Assembly (NCBI RefSeq): GCF_016583565.1
Contig: NZ_NRRF01000006.1
Span: 1 to 64,000 of the forward strand
Direction: 5' to 3'
DNA length: 64,000 nt
DNA from: Thiocystis violacea
GTDB taxonomy: Bacteria > Pseudomonadota > Gammaproteobacteria > Chromatiales > Chromatiaceae
Made by a program: the position numbers and the translations under genes. The notes beneath the pieces are model-generated. The model did not search any database. It was not told where the DNA came from and saw only the letters and a list, made by a program, of their open reading frames with translations. Shown in pieces: positions 37,979 to 47,254 of the stretch (its first letter is position 1; each line of letters begins with the position of its first letter).

Positions 37979-39466
37979 TCAGCGGCGCCATTCGGCGAGT
38001 CGTTCCATACAGATCCGGTTCATGCTCTCGGCGCGCTCCGGGGTGGCGGCCTCGGTGTAGGCACGCAGCTCAGGGGCATTCCCGGAAGGTCGCAGGTGCG
38101 CGATCTCGCCGCTTGCAAAGGTCATCCTCAAGCCATCGGTCGCGTCGATCGCCGCAACCGCTCCGAAATCCGCGGCGAAGAGACTCTCGATCGCCGCCTT
38201 GTCCCGCTCGACATCACCGCTGTTGATCTCGGCGAGACGCGCCTGGCTGATGTGCGATGGAAAATCCTTGAGGCGATCGCTATAGGTGTAGCGCCGCGGC
38301 AGATCGCCAGCGAGGGCGGAGACCACTTTGCCTTGTCGCGCCGATGCCAGGAGGATGGTGACGGCGACCAAAACGGCATCCCGCGTCGGCAAGGCGGCAA
38401 GGCGGCGCCCATCCTGTTCGAGGTCCGTCCCCAAGAGGAAGCCACCATTGGCCTCGTAACCCACGACGGGCGCAAGCCCTTCGGCCATCAGCGCCTGCAT
38501 CCCCTCGATGACGAAAGGCGAGCCGATCCGGGTCCGTTTCACACGCTCGAAGCCGCCGCACTTCTCGACCGCCGTATTACTGCTCACCGGCGTCACCACA
38601 GCGCGCGCCCCGAGCTGGCGCGCACAGAGCACCCCGGCGATATCCCCCCGCAGCCAGGTCCCGGTCTCATCACCCACGAGCGGCCGATCGCCGTCACCAT
38701 CCGCGGACACCAGGGCGTCGAACTGGCCATCCGCCGCCCACTCCCGCGCCAGCGCGACGTCCTCCGGACGGATCGCCTCGGTATCCACGGGCATGAAGAC
38801 GTCCGAGCGACCCAGGCAGGTCACCTCGGCACCCAAGCCGGCCAGCACGTCGCGATAGGCCTCCCGCGCCACACTCGAATGCTCGTAAACACCAACGCGT
38901 CGTCCAACCAGACAGCCCGCCGGGAAGAAATCCAGATAGCGGGCAACGTAGCTGACGTAGGCCCTGTCGTCAGGCGCGGGTAGAGCGGACGACTGGTCGG
39001 TCAGAAAGCCCCCGTCCGCGTCGAAGAGGCCGGACGGCTGCGTCACGCACTGCGCCCGAATGCCCTCCTCGTCTCGCTTGAGAATCTCGCCCGTCGGCAG
39101 ATTGAACTTGATGCCATTGCGATCGTCCGGGATATGGCTGCCGGTCACCATGAGGGTCGGAACGCTCCGCGCGATGCCAAAGGCAGCCAACGCGGGGCTT
39201 GGGATAAACCCAGCATTGACCGGGGAGCAGCCCATGTCGAGCACCGCGCGCGCGCAGGCGGTCATGATCCGCGGCGAGCTGGGGCGCAGATCCCCGGCGA
39301 TCCCAACGTCCTGCCCGGCGGACAGCACCCCGAGATCGCGCAGATACCCCAGGAAACCAGAGGTATAGGCGTAGCAGACCCAGTCCGTCATCTCCACCGC
39401 CAAGCCGCGCGCACCGCTGGTGCCGAACGTGACACCACTCTTGGTCATCAGATCGCCAATTTGCAT
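37979..39466 (-). CDS. Phosphohexomutase (phosphomannomutase/phosphoglucomutase family)
   Basis: The 495-residue chain has the phosphoserine loop TGSHIPDDRNGIKF (Ser110), the metal loop DGDGD (256-260), the sugar loop GYEANGGFLLG and the phosphate loop RPSGNAPELR. The GEANGG-type loop and length suggest an enzyme acting on hexose or hexosamine phosphates for nucleotide-sugar synthesis; exact substrate is not certain. It converges with mgtE with only 12 bases between stop codons. Confidence 0.88.
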   Translation of the reverse strand: MQIGDLMTKSGVTFGTSGARGLAVEMTDWVCYAYTSGFLGYLRDLGVLSAGQDVGIAGDLRPSSPRIMTACARAVLDMGCSPVNAGFIPSPALAAFGIARSVPTLMVTGSHIPDDRNGIKFNLPTGEILKRDEEGIRAQCVTQPSGLFDADGGFLTDQSSALPAPDDRAYVSYVARYLDFFPAGCLVGRRVGVYEHSSVAREAYRDVLAGLGAEVTCLGRSDVFMPVDTEAIRPEDVALAREWAADGQFDALVSADGDGDRPLVGDETGTWLRGDIAGVLCARQLGARAVVTPVSSNTAVEKCGGFERVKRTRIGSPFVIEGMQALMAEGLAPVVGYEANGGFLLGTDLEQDGRRLAALPTRDAVLVAVTILLASARQGKVVSALAGDLPRRYTYSDRLKDFPSHISQARLAEINSGDVERDKAAIESLFAADFGAVAAIDATDGLRMTFASGEIAHLRPSGNAPELRAYTEAATPERAESMNRICMERLAEWRR

Positions 39467-39737
39467 CTCTATCCTCGTCGGGGTTTGCGGGTGCCCTCAG
39501 CACGCCTTGCCAGGGCTGATTCTAGCTCAGCCGAAAGCTGATCCCCATCGCCGAAAAGACGCCGGTCAGGGTCGGGCGGAACTCGCCGACGCGATCGGCG
39601 GATGGGCGCAACCGGGCTTCGGCTGTAAACTCAGCAGCCCAGGTGCGCACAGACAGGCGGCACCAGGATCCCAGCACGACCCAGTCGACACCAGCACTTC
39701 GCGATTTCAACCATCGAGACGATCAAGAGGAGTGACG

Positions 39738-40532
39738 ATGCCCAGCAAGCAACCCGTTCGAACCCTGGCTTCAAGCGCTGTCCTGGCCTTGGCGATGACG
39801 CCCGCGCTCTGGCTGAGCACCGCGTCCGCCGCGGAAGAGGTCCCCAGCGAGACAGCTACCCAGACACCCCAGACCCCGGCGGCACAGCCGGCCGAGGCGA
39901 CGCCCGAGCCATCCAAGGCCGAAGTCGCGCGCGCCAGGGCCGAACAACGTCGAGCCGAGATGGACGCGGAGCGCGAGAAGCGCTACGCGGAGTTGCGCGC
40001 AAGCGCCGCACAGCTCGGTGTGGAGTTACCCGAAACACCGCCCTGGCAAGTCGCCGAGTCCTCGATGCCCGCCATGCCAACGCCGCCGGACATGCCCGCG
40101 GGCTATGGACGGCCTTCACCCGAGGAGCGCAAGGCCATGCGGCAACAGCGCGAGGCCATGCGCGCGGAGCGCTGGCAGCGGATGCAGGACGAGGCTAGTG
40201 AGCGCGGCATGGACATGCCGCAGACGCCGCCCTGGGCCGACGCCCAGAAGCGTCACCAAGACATGGCGGAGCGCTTCGAGGCCTATCGCAAGACGATCGA
40301 GCAGATGACCGACGAGCAGCGTGAAGCGGCGCGCGCCGTCTTCGGGCGGCACCCGCACGCGAAACCGCGGCCGCGCATGCCGCAGGCAGGCTACGGCTAC
40401 CCAAGCAGGAAGCATCCCTGCCAGGACGATGCCTACGACATGCCCTACCCGCCCATGATGCCGTACTACCAAGAGGCGCCCGGCTACGACCAAGGCCCAC
40501 CCCCGCCGCCCGCCAAGCGACAAGGGGACTAA
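39738..40532 (+). CDS. Secreted Met/Pro/Gln-rich protein with internal repeats
   Basis: The 264-residue protein has a signal peptide (about 1-32, ending STASAA) and a charged helical stretch. Two homologous units follow (about 66-103 and 135-166), each ending in a PPW motif (ELPETPPW, DMPQTPPW). The tail is rich in Pro, Tyr and Met. AGAGGAG lies 5 bases before the ATG. I do not recognise a named family; metal binding by the Met/His-rich tail is only a guess. It stands alone between two minus-strand genes. Confidence 0.7.
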   Translation: MPSKQPVRTLASSAVLALAMTPALWLSTASAAEEVPSETATQTPQTPAAQPAEATPEPSKAEVARARAEQRRAEMDAEREKRYAELRASAAQLGVELPETPPWQVAESSMPAMPTPPDMPAGYGRPSPEERKAMRQQREAMRAERWQRMQDEASERGMDMPQTPPWADAQKRHQDMAERFEAYRKTIEQMTDEQREAARAVFGRHPHAKPRPRMPQAGYGYPSRKHPCQDDAYDMPYPPMMPYYQEAPGYDQGPPPPPAKRQGD

Positions 40533-40542
40533 GGTCCAGACG

Positions 40543-40586
40543 GCACGGGATCCGGGCCCGGCTGGCGCCGAGCCTGGATCCTGTGC
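40543..40586. terminator. Hairpin between convergent genes
   Basis: Arms 40543-40562 and 40567-40586 pair over 20 positions with two G-U wobbles and one mismatch, separated by a 4-base loop. It lies between the stop codons of the genes at 39738 and 40666 and may end both transcripts. There is no strong T-run on either strand, so the role is inferred from position. Confidence 0.5.
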
Positions 40587-40665
40587 GTGGTCTTGCGGTC
40601 ATCCCCGTCCGTATCCCGCCCTCTGTCCAAAGCGCCGATGCCCGCGACAGGGGTGGGATCGAGCA

Positions 40666-41313
<648 letters not shown>

Positions 41314-41314
41314 C

Positions 41315-41806
41315 TCAGCCCACTGCCCCGGCCAGTTCACGCCGCCAATGACCAGAACGCCCACCGGCCTTTTCAAGGAGCCGCATCCCCGTCATCTCCA
41401 TGCCGCGATCGATCGCCTTGCACATATCGTAGATGGTCAGAAGACTGAGCTGGACGGCACAGAGCGCCTCCATTTCGACGCCCGTCTGCCCCTGCGTCTC
41501 GACCGTCGCGCGGCAATAGACGGCAGGCGCCTCTGGGCGGGTCTCCAGGTCGATCGCAACCCTGGTCAGACTCAGAGGATGACAGAGCGGGATCAGATCC
41601 GAGGTGCGCTTGGCACCCATGATGCCCGCGATGCGGGCGATCCCGAGCACGTCACCCTTCTTGTGCCCGCCCTGCTCGATCAAGGCGAGCGTCGCGGCAG
41701 CCATGCGGATCCAGCCCTCGGCCACGGCGCGCCGCCGCGTCACCGCCTTGTCGCCCACATCCACCATGTGGGCCTCGCCGCTCTCGGTGAAGTGGGTGAG
41801 CGGCAT
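41315..41806 (-). CDS. moaC: Cyclic pyranopterin monophosphate synthase MoaC
   Basis: Molybdenum cofactor synthesis, second step. The 163-residue chain has [18 protein letters not shown], the LIPLCHPL motif and [22 protein letters not shown] in parts, including the active Lys in the last stretch. Its ATG overlaps the ppa stop as TAATG, which sets the start. Other moa genes are not in the window. Confidence 0.95.
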   Translation of the reverse strand: MPLTHFTESGEAHMVDVGDKAVTRRRAVAEGWIRMAAATLALIEQGGHKKGDVLGIARIAGIMGAKRTSDLIPLCHPLSLTRVAIDLETRPEAPAVYCRATVETQGQTGVEMEALCAVQLSLLTIYDMCKAIDRGMEMTGMRLLEKAGGRSGHWRRELAGAVG

Positions 41807-42354
41807 TAGAAGGCCGGCTTCTCCGGTGCGTCCTCGAACATCTTGACGCTCTCCATGATCTCCTGGCACGCCTCTTCGCGGCCGCCCCAACCACCGACAC
41901 GCACCCACTTGCCCTCGTCGAGATCCTTGTAATGCTCGAAGAAGTGCGCGATCTGATCGAGCAAGTGCTGCGGCATATCGCGGAAGCTTTCGACATTGCG
42001 AAAGCCTTTGTAAAGGGTGTCGATGGGGAGCGCGAGGATCTTGGCGTCGTCGCCGGACTCATCGGTCATCTTGAGCACGCCGATCGGGCGGCACTTGATG
42101 ACGGAGCCGGAGATGAGCGAATAAGGGGTCACCACCAAGACATCCACGGGGTCGCCGTCGGAGGAGAGGGTATGGGGCACATAGCCGTAATTGCAGGGAT
42201 AATGCATGGCGGTGGACATGAAGCGATCGACGAACATGGCGCCGGTCGCCTTGTCCATCTCGTACTTCACCGGCTCGGCATGCGCCGGAATCTCGATGAT
42301 GACGTTCAGGACATGGGGAACGTTATCGCCCCGGGAAACCTTGGATAAATCCAT
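41806..42354 (-). CDS. ppa: Inorganic pyrophosphatase (family I, soluble)
   Basis: Hydrolyses PPi. The 182-residue protein shows the family I metal site [18 protein letters not shown] and [11 protein letters not shown]. The ATG at 42354 ([10 protein letters not shown]) matches the family start. It is the first gene of ppa-moaC-engB and lies 515 bases downstream of the PPi-phosphofructokinase gene on the same strand. Confidence 0.94.
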   Translation of the reverse strand: MDLSKVSRGDNVPHVLNVIIEIPAHAEPVKYEMDKATGAMFVDRFMSTAMHYPCNYGYVPHTLSSDGDPVDVLVVTPYSLISGSVIKCRPIGVLKMTDESGDDAKILALPIDTLYKGFRNVESFRDMPQHLLDQIAHFFEHYKDLDEGKWVRVGGWGGREEACQEIMESVKMFEDAPEKPAF

Positions 42355-42431
42355 TGGGATGGCCTCTATTGGGTTGGAAAAGGGTCGCCGCATGGGACTC
42401 GCCCGACACCTTGAGCGCGCCCGACATAACG

Positions 42432-42451
42432 AAAAAAGGCCCTGGCGGGCC
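42432..42451 (-). terminator. Possible small terminator
   Basis: On the minus strand GGCCC-gcca-GGGCC is followed at once by TTTTTT. The stem is only 5 bp, and the transcript it would end is unknown. Confidence 0.45.
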
Positions 42452-42819
42452 GCTGGCGATGGTTATCTCCCAATTGTATTCCAAGTTGCCCTTGGAAATC
42501 TTAATCCTTCGGATATGGCCACCAGCGATCGGACCACGCAGTGATCATGGCCGCGCGCCGACGCCTCCATCACGGCGCGCTCAACGAGCGACGACAGGGT
42601 CGTCAGCACCAGGCTTGAGAGAGCGAGTGCCTGCTGAAGGCTCAGTGCGCGGATCAGCGCATCGACGGCCGACCGGCCATGCGCGCTGGACCTCGCCCAG
42701 GATGAGGCGGACCCAGTGACGATTGCAGCCACTGCCTCGCTGGATCTGGGTGCCGATCAGCGCACATGATCGATGGTCATCCACCAGCGCCTGTCATCGG
42801 ACGCGGAGACCGCGACAGA

Positions 42820-42852
42820 AGGAAAGGCCGGGCGCGTCAGGCGCGCCCGGCC
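42820..42852 (-). terminator. Terminator after pfp
   Basis: On the minus strand an 11-bp GC stem (GGCCGGGCGCG with CGCGCCCGGCC, 5-base loop) is followed by TTTCCTTCT, 18 bases after the pfp stop codon. Confidence 0.75.
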
Positions 42853-42869
42853 ATGGTCGCGCCCCCCTT

Positions 42870-44123
42870 TTAGACCTCGAAGGGCTCCAGCTTGCGCTCG
42901 ACCGGCGCGTTCTTGAGGGTGACGTACTTGGGTAGACCGCGCTCGAAAGGCGGATAGTCCTCGCCCTGAATCAAGGGGATCAGGTACTCCTTGCACACCG
43001 GCGTAATACCGAAGCCATCGGCGGTGATGAACTCGCGCGGCATGAACTTCTCCACATTGGCGACCGCGGACAGAGGCGCCTCACCGACCTCCCACGCATA
43101 GGGATCATTGCTGGTGCGCCTGACCGCCGGCATGACGGCATTGTGACCGGCCAAGGCAAACTCGACACCGGCCCGCCCCATGGCATAGGCCTGCTCGACA
43201 TCGGTCTTCGAGGCCAGATGACGCGCCGCGCGTTGGAGATAATCGGCCACGGCCCAGTGGAATTTGTAGCCGGTCGCCTCCTTGATCATATTCGCGACCA
43301 CGGGCGCGGCACCGCCGAGCTGGGCGTGACCGAAGGCGTCGCGCGTCCCTTGCTCGGCGAGGAAGCGACCATCCGGATACTTCGCACCCTCGGAGACGAC
43401 GATGGTGCAGAAATCGAACCGCGCGACCTTTTCCTTGACCCCCGCGATGAAGCGCTCCTGATCGAACTCGATCTCCGGAAAGAGGATCATGACCGGGATG
43501 TTGTGATCCTCGATGAGACCGCCAGCGGCGGCGATCCAGCCGGCATGCCGACCCATGACCTCCAGCACGAAGATCTTGGTCGAGGTGCGTGACATGGAGC
43601 GCACGTCGAAGGATGCCTCCAGCGCGGAGGTGGCGATGTACTTGGCAACCGAGCCGAAACCGGGGCAGTTGTCGGTGATGGGCAGGTCATTGTCGACGGT
43701 CTTGGGGACGTGGATCGCCTGGACCGGATAACCGAGCGCCTCGGAAAGCTGCGAGACCTTGTAGCAGGTGTCGGCCGAATCGCCACCGCCGTTGTAGAAG
43801 AAGTAGCCGATGTCATGCGCCTTGAAGACCTCGATCAGGCGCTCGTACTCGCGCCGGTTGGCCTCCAGGCTCTTGAGCTTGTAGCGGCAGGAACCGAAGG
43901 CGCCGGAGGGGGTGTAGCGCAGGGCCGCGATGGCCTCGTCGGACTCCTGACTGGTATCGATCAGATCCTCGGTCAGTGCGCCGATGATGCCGTTGCGACC
44001 GGCGTAGACATTGGCGATCTGATCGGTGTGGCGCCGGGCGGTCTCGATCACGCCGCAGGCCGAGGCATTGATGACCGCCGTGACACCGCCGGATTGGGCA
44101 TAGAAGGCATTTTTTGCTGACAT
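42870..44123 (-). CDS. pfp: Pyrophosphate-type 6-phosphofructokinase
   Basis: Phosphorylates fructose 6-phosphate with PPi, reversibly. The 417-residue chain has PKTVDNDL (140-147), where Lys141 replaces the Gly of ATP-dependent enzymes, and GGGDS (112-116) in the phosphate-donor loop, both signs of PPi use; MGRHAGWIA binds the sugar phosphate. In autotrophic purple and methylotrophic bacteria such enzymes also act on sedoheptulose bisphosphate and in the Calvin cycle. The donor is inferred from motifs only. Confidence 0.9.
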   Translation of the reverse strand: MSAKNAFYAQSGGVTAVINASACGVIETARRHTDQIANVYAGRNGIIGALTEDLIDTSQESDEAIAALRYTPSGAFGSCRYKLKSLEANRREYERLIEVFKAHDIGYFFYNGGGDSADTCYKVSQLSEALGYPVQAIHVPKTVDNDLPITDNCPGFGSVAKYIATSALEASFDVRSMSRTSTKIFVLEVMGRHAGWIAAAGGLIEDHNIPVMILFPEIEFDQERFIAGVKEKVARFDFCTIVVSEGAKYPDGRFLAEQGTRDAFGHAQLGGAAPVVANMIKEATGYKFHWAVADYLQRAARHLASKTDVEQAYAMGRAGVEFALAGHNAVMPAVRRTSNDPYAWEVGEAPLSAVANVEKFMPREFITADGFGITPVCKEYLIPLIQGEDYPPFERGLPKYVTLKNAPVERKLEPFEV

Positions 44124-44178
44124 GGTCGTCCTCGCTGGATCAGGGTTCTAGCTGGCTGGAGAGGCCGGCAACTCGGCG

Positions 44179-44541
44179 TCAACGACGCTGGCTCGGCAGA
44201 TCTCCGCGCGCTTCGGCCGCGAAATCCGCTTGCACCTGCAGCACCGCGACGGTGCACTCTGCAAGGTCGTCATACTGATCGATGCCGGTCCCCATTTGTG
44301 TGTAGGGCTTGTAGAAGAATTGGCAGCGGTAGGCGCGGTCGCCCACCTTGAGGATGACGAAATTGCAGCCGTCCTCCGCCTGCCAGACGATGACCGGGCA
44401 GTTGGTGAGCTCGCGATCCGAGGCATGGAGACGAATCTCCGCATCGGCGAGCTGGATCTCGACCTCCCGCCCATCGCGCTCGCGCAGGGTGGTGCGCAGG
44501 ATCCACTGCTCAGTCTCAGTGATGTCTGGGATGCTCGCCAT
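44179..44541 (-). CDS. Conserved-looking hypothetical protein (120 aa)
   Basis: I do not recognise it. The sequence is globular and soluble, with no signal peptide: an alternating beta-type pattern (REVEIQLADAEIRLH, CPVIVWQAEDGCNFVILKVG in parts) and an aromatic segment YRCQFFYKPYTQMG. Codon usage is like its neighbours. It follows pfp upstream by 55 bases on the same strand and may share its promoter. Confidence 0.65.
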   Translation of the reverse strand: MASIPDITETEQWILRTTLRERDGREVEIQLADAEIRLHASDRELTNCPVIVWQAEDGCNFVILKVGDRAYRCQFFYKPYTQMGTGIDQYDDLAECTVAVLQVQADFAAEARGDLPSQRR

Positions 44542-44721
44542 GTCGATGGATGGATTGCGGTGGAGTCATCGCCAGTGCGTCGAGCGTCTCGACCGACGTG
44601 CGCCCAGCCTGCTGAGACGTACGTCCACGCAGGCCGGCCGCAAGACTAACCAAAAGCGCAGCGGGGTCCAAATCGAAAATACCCGTGCATGGATGCAACC
44701 GATTGATCGGCGCCCAGGAGC

Positions 44722-45957
44722 CTAGACAGCGGCAAGCGGCGGCAAACCGCCGCCCATGCCCAGCGCCCGCTCCATGAAGAGCTGTTTGAGCGGCTCGATG
44801 CGGTCCGTCGCCCGCAGACCCAGGCTGCGGATGGTCGAGAGGGCGGGATCGTCATTGCTGAACAGCCGATTGAAGGCGTCCATGGCGGCCAGCATGAGCA
44901 TGTTGTCGCCACGCCGCGCCCGCTCGTAGTGCCTCAAGGCCCAGAGTCCGCCGATGTCGCGCCCCTGCGCGATCGCCAGCTCCAGCGCCGCGACCAGCGC
45001 CGCGGCATCCAAAAACCCAAGATTGACGCCCTGCCCAGCCAGCGGATGGATGGCGTGGGCCGCATCTCCGATGAGCGCGAGACCCGGCTGCACATAGTGC
45101 TTGGCATGCTGAAGACGCAGCGGCAAGGCGGCGCGGGGGCCGTCGACCACGAGCCGCCCGAGACGCGCCTCGAAGGCATCGGTCAGCGCATTCGAGAAGT
45201 CCTGGTCGTCCATCGCCATCAGCTCGGTCGCGCGCTCATCACAGGCCGACCAGACGATGGAGCAACGCCCATCGGCTAGGGGCAGGAGGGCGAGCGGACC
45301 TGTGGACAAGAACCGCTGCCAGGCGGTCTCCTGGTGCCAATCGGCCGGTTTCACATTGGCGACGATGGCACGCTGGCCGTAGTCCCAGCCCTCGGTCTCG
45401 ATGCCGGCCAACGCCCGCACCAGCGAGTCGCGACCATCGGCGCCGACCAACAAGCGCGCTTCGATGGACCGCCCGTCCGTGAAGAGCAGACGGGAGGGCA
45501 CGCGATCTCGGCCACCGGCTGCGGCATGCTCGATATCCGAGATGGCGCCGGGGCAGAAGCGCGTCACGTCCGGGAGCTGTTCGAGCGCCTCCCAGAGGGC
45601 GAGCTGAATGGCGCGATTCTCGACGATGTGCCCCAGGTCGCCCTCGCCGACCGAGGCGCTGTCGAAGTCGATGTGCCCGCCCCCCACGGCATCCCACACG
45701 TGCATGCGACGGTAAGGGCTGCATCCGAGCGCCCGAATGCGTGACCAGACGCCGAGCCGCTCCAGGATGCGCTGACTGGCGCGACTCAAGGCTGAGACGC
45801 GCAGATCGATCTCACCCGCGGGCCAGCTGCGCGCCGGCTCGCGAGCCTCGATCACGGCGATATTGAGCCCCTTGCCGGCAAGCGCTAGCGCAAAGGCCGC
45901 GCCAACCATCCCGCCACCGACCACGACGACATCGAAGCACTGCAGGTTCTCAGACAT
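44722..45957 (-). CDS. ubiI: FAD-dependent ubiquinone-pathway hydroxylase (UbiI/UbiF/VisC type)
   Basis: The 411-residue flavoprotein has the dinucleotide motif VVVGGGMVGAAFALALAG (6-23), VGADGRDSLVRA and the second FAD motif LIGDAAHAIHPLAGQGVNLG. It hydroxylates the ring of a ubiquinone precursor. Operon position after ubiH matches E. coli ubiI (C5 hydroxylase), but specificity within this family cannot be settled by eye. ATG 45957 overlaps the ubiH end by 8 bases. Confidence 0.88.
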   Translation of the reverse strand: MSENLQCFDVVVVGGGMVGAAFALALAGKGLNIAVIEAREPARSWPAGEIDLRVSALSRASQRILERLGVWSRIRALGCSPYRRMHVWDAVGGGHIDFDSASVGEGDLGHIVENRAIQLALWEALEQLPDVTRFCPGAISDIEHAAAGGRDRVPSRLLFTDGRSIEARLLVGADGRDSLVRALAGIETEGWDYGQRAIVANVKPADWHQETAWQRFLSTGPLALLPLADGRCSIVWSACDERATELMAMDDQDFSNALTDAFEARLGRLVVDGPRAALPLRLQHAKHYVQPGLALIGDAAHAIHPLAGQGVNLGFLDAAALVAALELAIAQGRDIGGLWALRHYERARRGDNMLMLAAMDAFNRLFSNDDPALSTIRSLGLRATDRIEPLKQLFMERALGMGGGLPPLAAV

Positions 45958-47182
45958 GACGAGTCTCCAACGCGAGTCCTCGAGCGAGGCGTGGCAGCCG
46001 GCCTCCGAGCCCCATGAAACGCTCGGCGAGCCGGTGGCGCGCCGCCGGAACGAGATCCAGCCCCAGCATTCCCAAATTGCGGGCCAGGCGCACGGGCAAC
46101 CAGGGGACGACGAAGAGACGAGCAAGCCCGTCCGTCAGTCTGGCCGTTCCGACCTGATCGTGCAGACGCCACTGACGGTAGTCGGCCAGGGCGCCAGGGC
46201 TGCCGATGTCAGCGCCACCAGCGGCGGCATCGACCACGACCTCGGCCAGGGCCGCGACGTCCCGCAGCCCTAGATTGAAGCCCTGGCCTGCAACCGGATG
46301 CAGCGTATGGGCTGCATTCCCAATGAGCACCAGGCGCTCCTGCACGGAGTCGCGCGTCAGCAGGAGCTTGAGCGGATAAGCGTGGCGCGGGGCGACCTGT
46401 CCGAGGCGACCGAGCCGGTAGCCGAAGCGGGCCTGCAGGCGATCGAGGAAGTCCTCGTCCGACAGAGCCAGCAGCTGCGCCGTGTCCGCCTCACGACAGG
46501 TCCAGACGACCGAGTAACGACCGCCTGTCATCGGCAGCATGGCCAGGGGCCCTGACTCGGTGAAGCGCTCGAAGGCCAGACCACGCAGTGGCCGGTCCGG
46601 CGTCAGGGTGGTGATGATGGCGTCGTGACCATAGGCGCGCTCCTCGGTCTTGAGATCCAGGTGACGGCGCACGGCGGAATCGCCGCCGTCCGCGGCGACC
46701 AGCAGCCGCGCACTCAGATGCCGGGTCTTGCCCTCGGCGCGCACCTCAAGATCCACGCCATTGGCGCGGACCTGATGGCTCAGGAGCTGCGCCGGACAGA
46801 ACACCTCAAGGTTGGGCGCGTACTTGAGCGCCGAATGGATGGCCTGCCCCATCGCGCGGGCCGGCGTGACATAGCCGAGCGCCGGGGCGCCCTCTTCGGC
46901 GTGATGCAGGCTGGTGAAACCGCAATGCCCGCGATCAGAGACGCGGACCTCAAGAATCGGCTCGGCCTCGGGCTCCATCGCCGGCCACACGCCGATGGCT
47001 TCGAAGATACGCCGACTCCCGAGAGAGAGGGCGATGACGCGCTCGTCATAGCTCGGCTGTCCATCCGAGCGCAGCGGGGCAGCCTCGATCAGGGCAACCC
47101 TCAGCGAGGTACCGCTCAAGGCAGAGGCCAGGCTGCCACCGACGAGGCCGCCACCGACAATCACGAGGTCATAGTCATACAT
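45950..47182 (-). CDS. ubiH: 2-octaprenyl-6-methoxyphenol hydroxylase UbiH
   Basis: A paralogue of the downstream gene. The 410-residue chain has VIVGGGLVGGSLASAL (7-22), AADGGDSAVRRHL and LIGNAAHTLHPVAGQGFNLG; the Asn in place of Asp in the last motif is usual for UbiH. It adds the C1 hydroxyl in ubiquinone synthesis. The order UPF0149-pepP-ubiH-ubiI is the same as in E. coli. Confidence 0.92.
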   Translation of the reverse strand: MYDYDLVIVGGGLVGGSLASALSGTSLRVALIEAAPLRSDGQPSYDERVIALSLGSRRIFEAIGVWPAMEPEAEPILEVRVSDRGHCGFTSLHHAEEGAPALGYVTPARAMGQAIHSALKYAPNLEVFCPAQLLSHQVRANGVDLEVRAEGKTRHLSARLLVAADGGDSAVRRHLDLKTEERAYGHDAIITTLTPDRPLRGLAFERFTESGPLAMLPMTGGRYSVVWTCREADTAQLLALSDEDFLDRLQARFGYRLGRLGQVAPRHAYPLKLLLTRDSVQERLVLIGNAAHTLHPVAGQGFNLGLRDVAALAEVVVDAAAGGADIGSPGALADYRQWRLHDQVGTARLTDGLARLFVVPWLPVRLARNLGMLGLDLVPAARHRLAERFMGLGGRLPRLARGLALETRHV

Positions 47183-47254
47183 CTCAGCGCTCGCTTGGTG
47201 TCAGTCCATCTCAGTGGTCGTCGATCGGGAAGAGGGTCCAGCGCAACCGAGGGA

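Larger units (their letters stand above)
42355..42869. other. Intergenic region pfp/ppa
   Basis: Holds two terminator-like hairpins read on the minus strand (42826-42852 after pfp, and 42432-42451). A minus-strand frame at 42463-42732 (89 codons) lies between them but shows no recognisable family, so I do not call it a gene. Confidence 0.5.
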
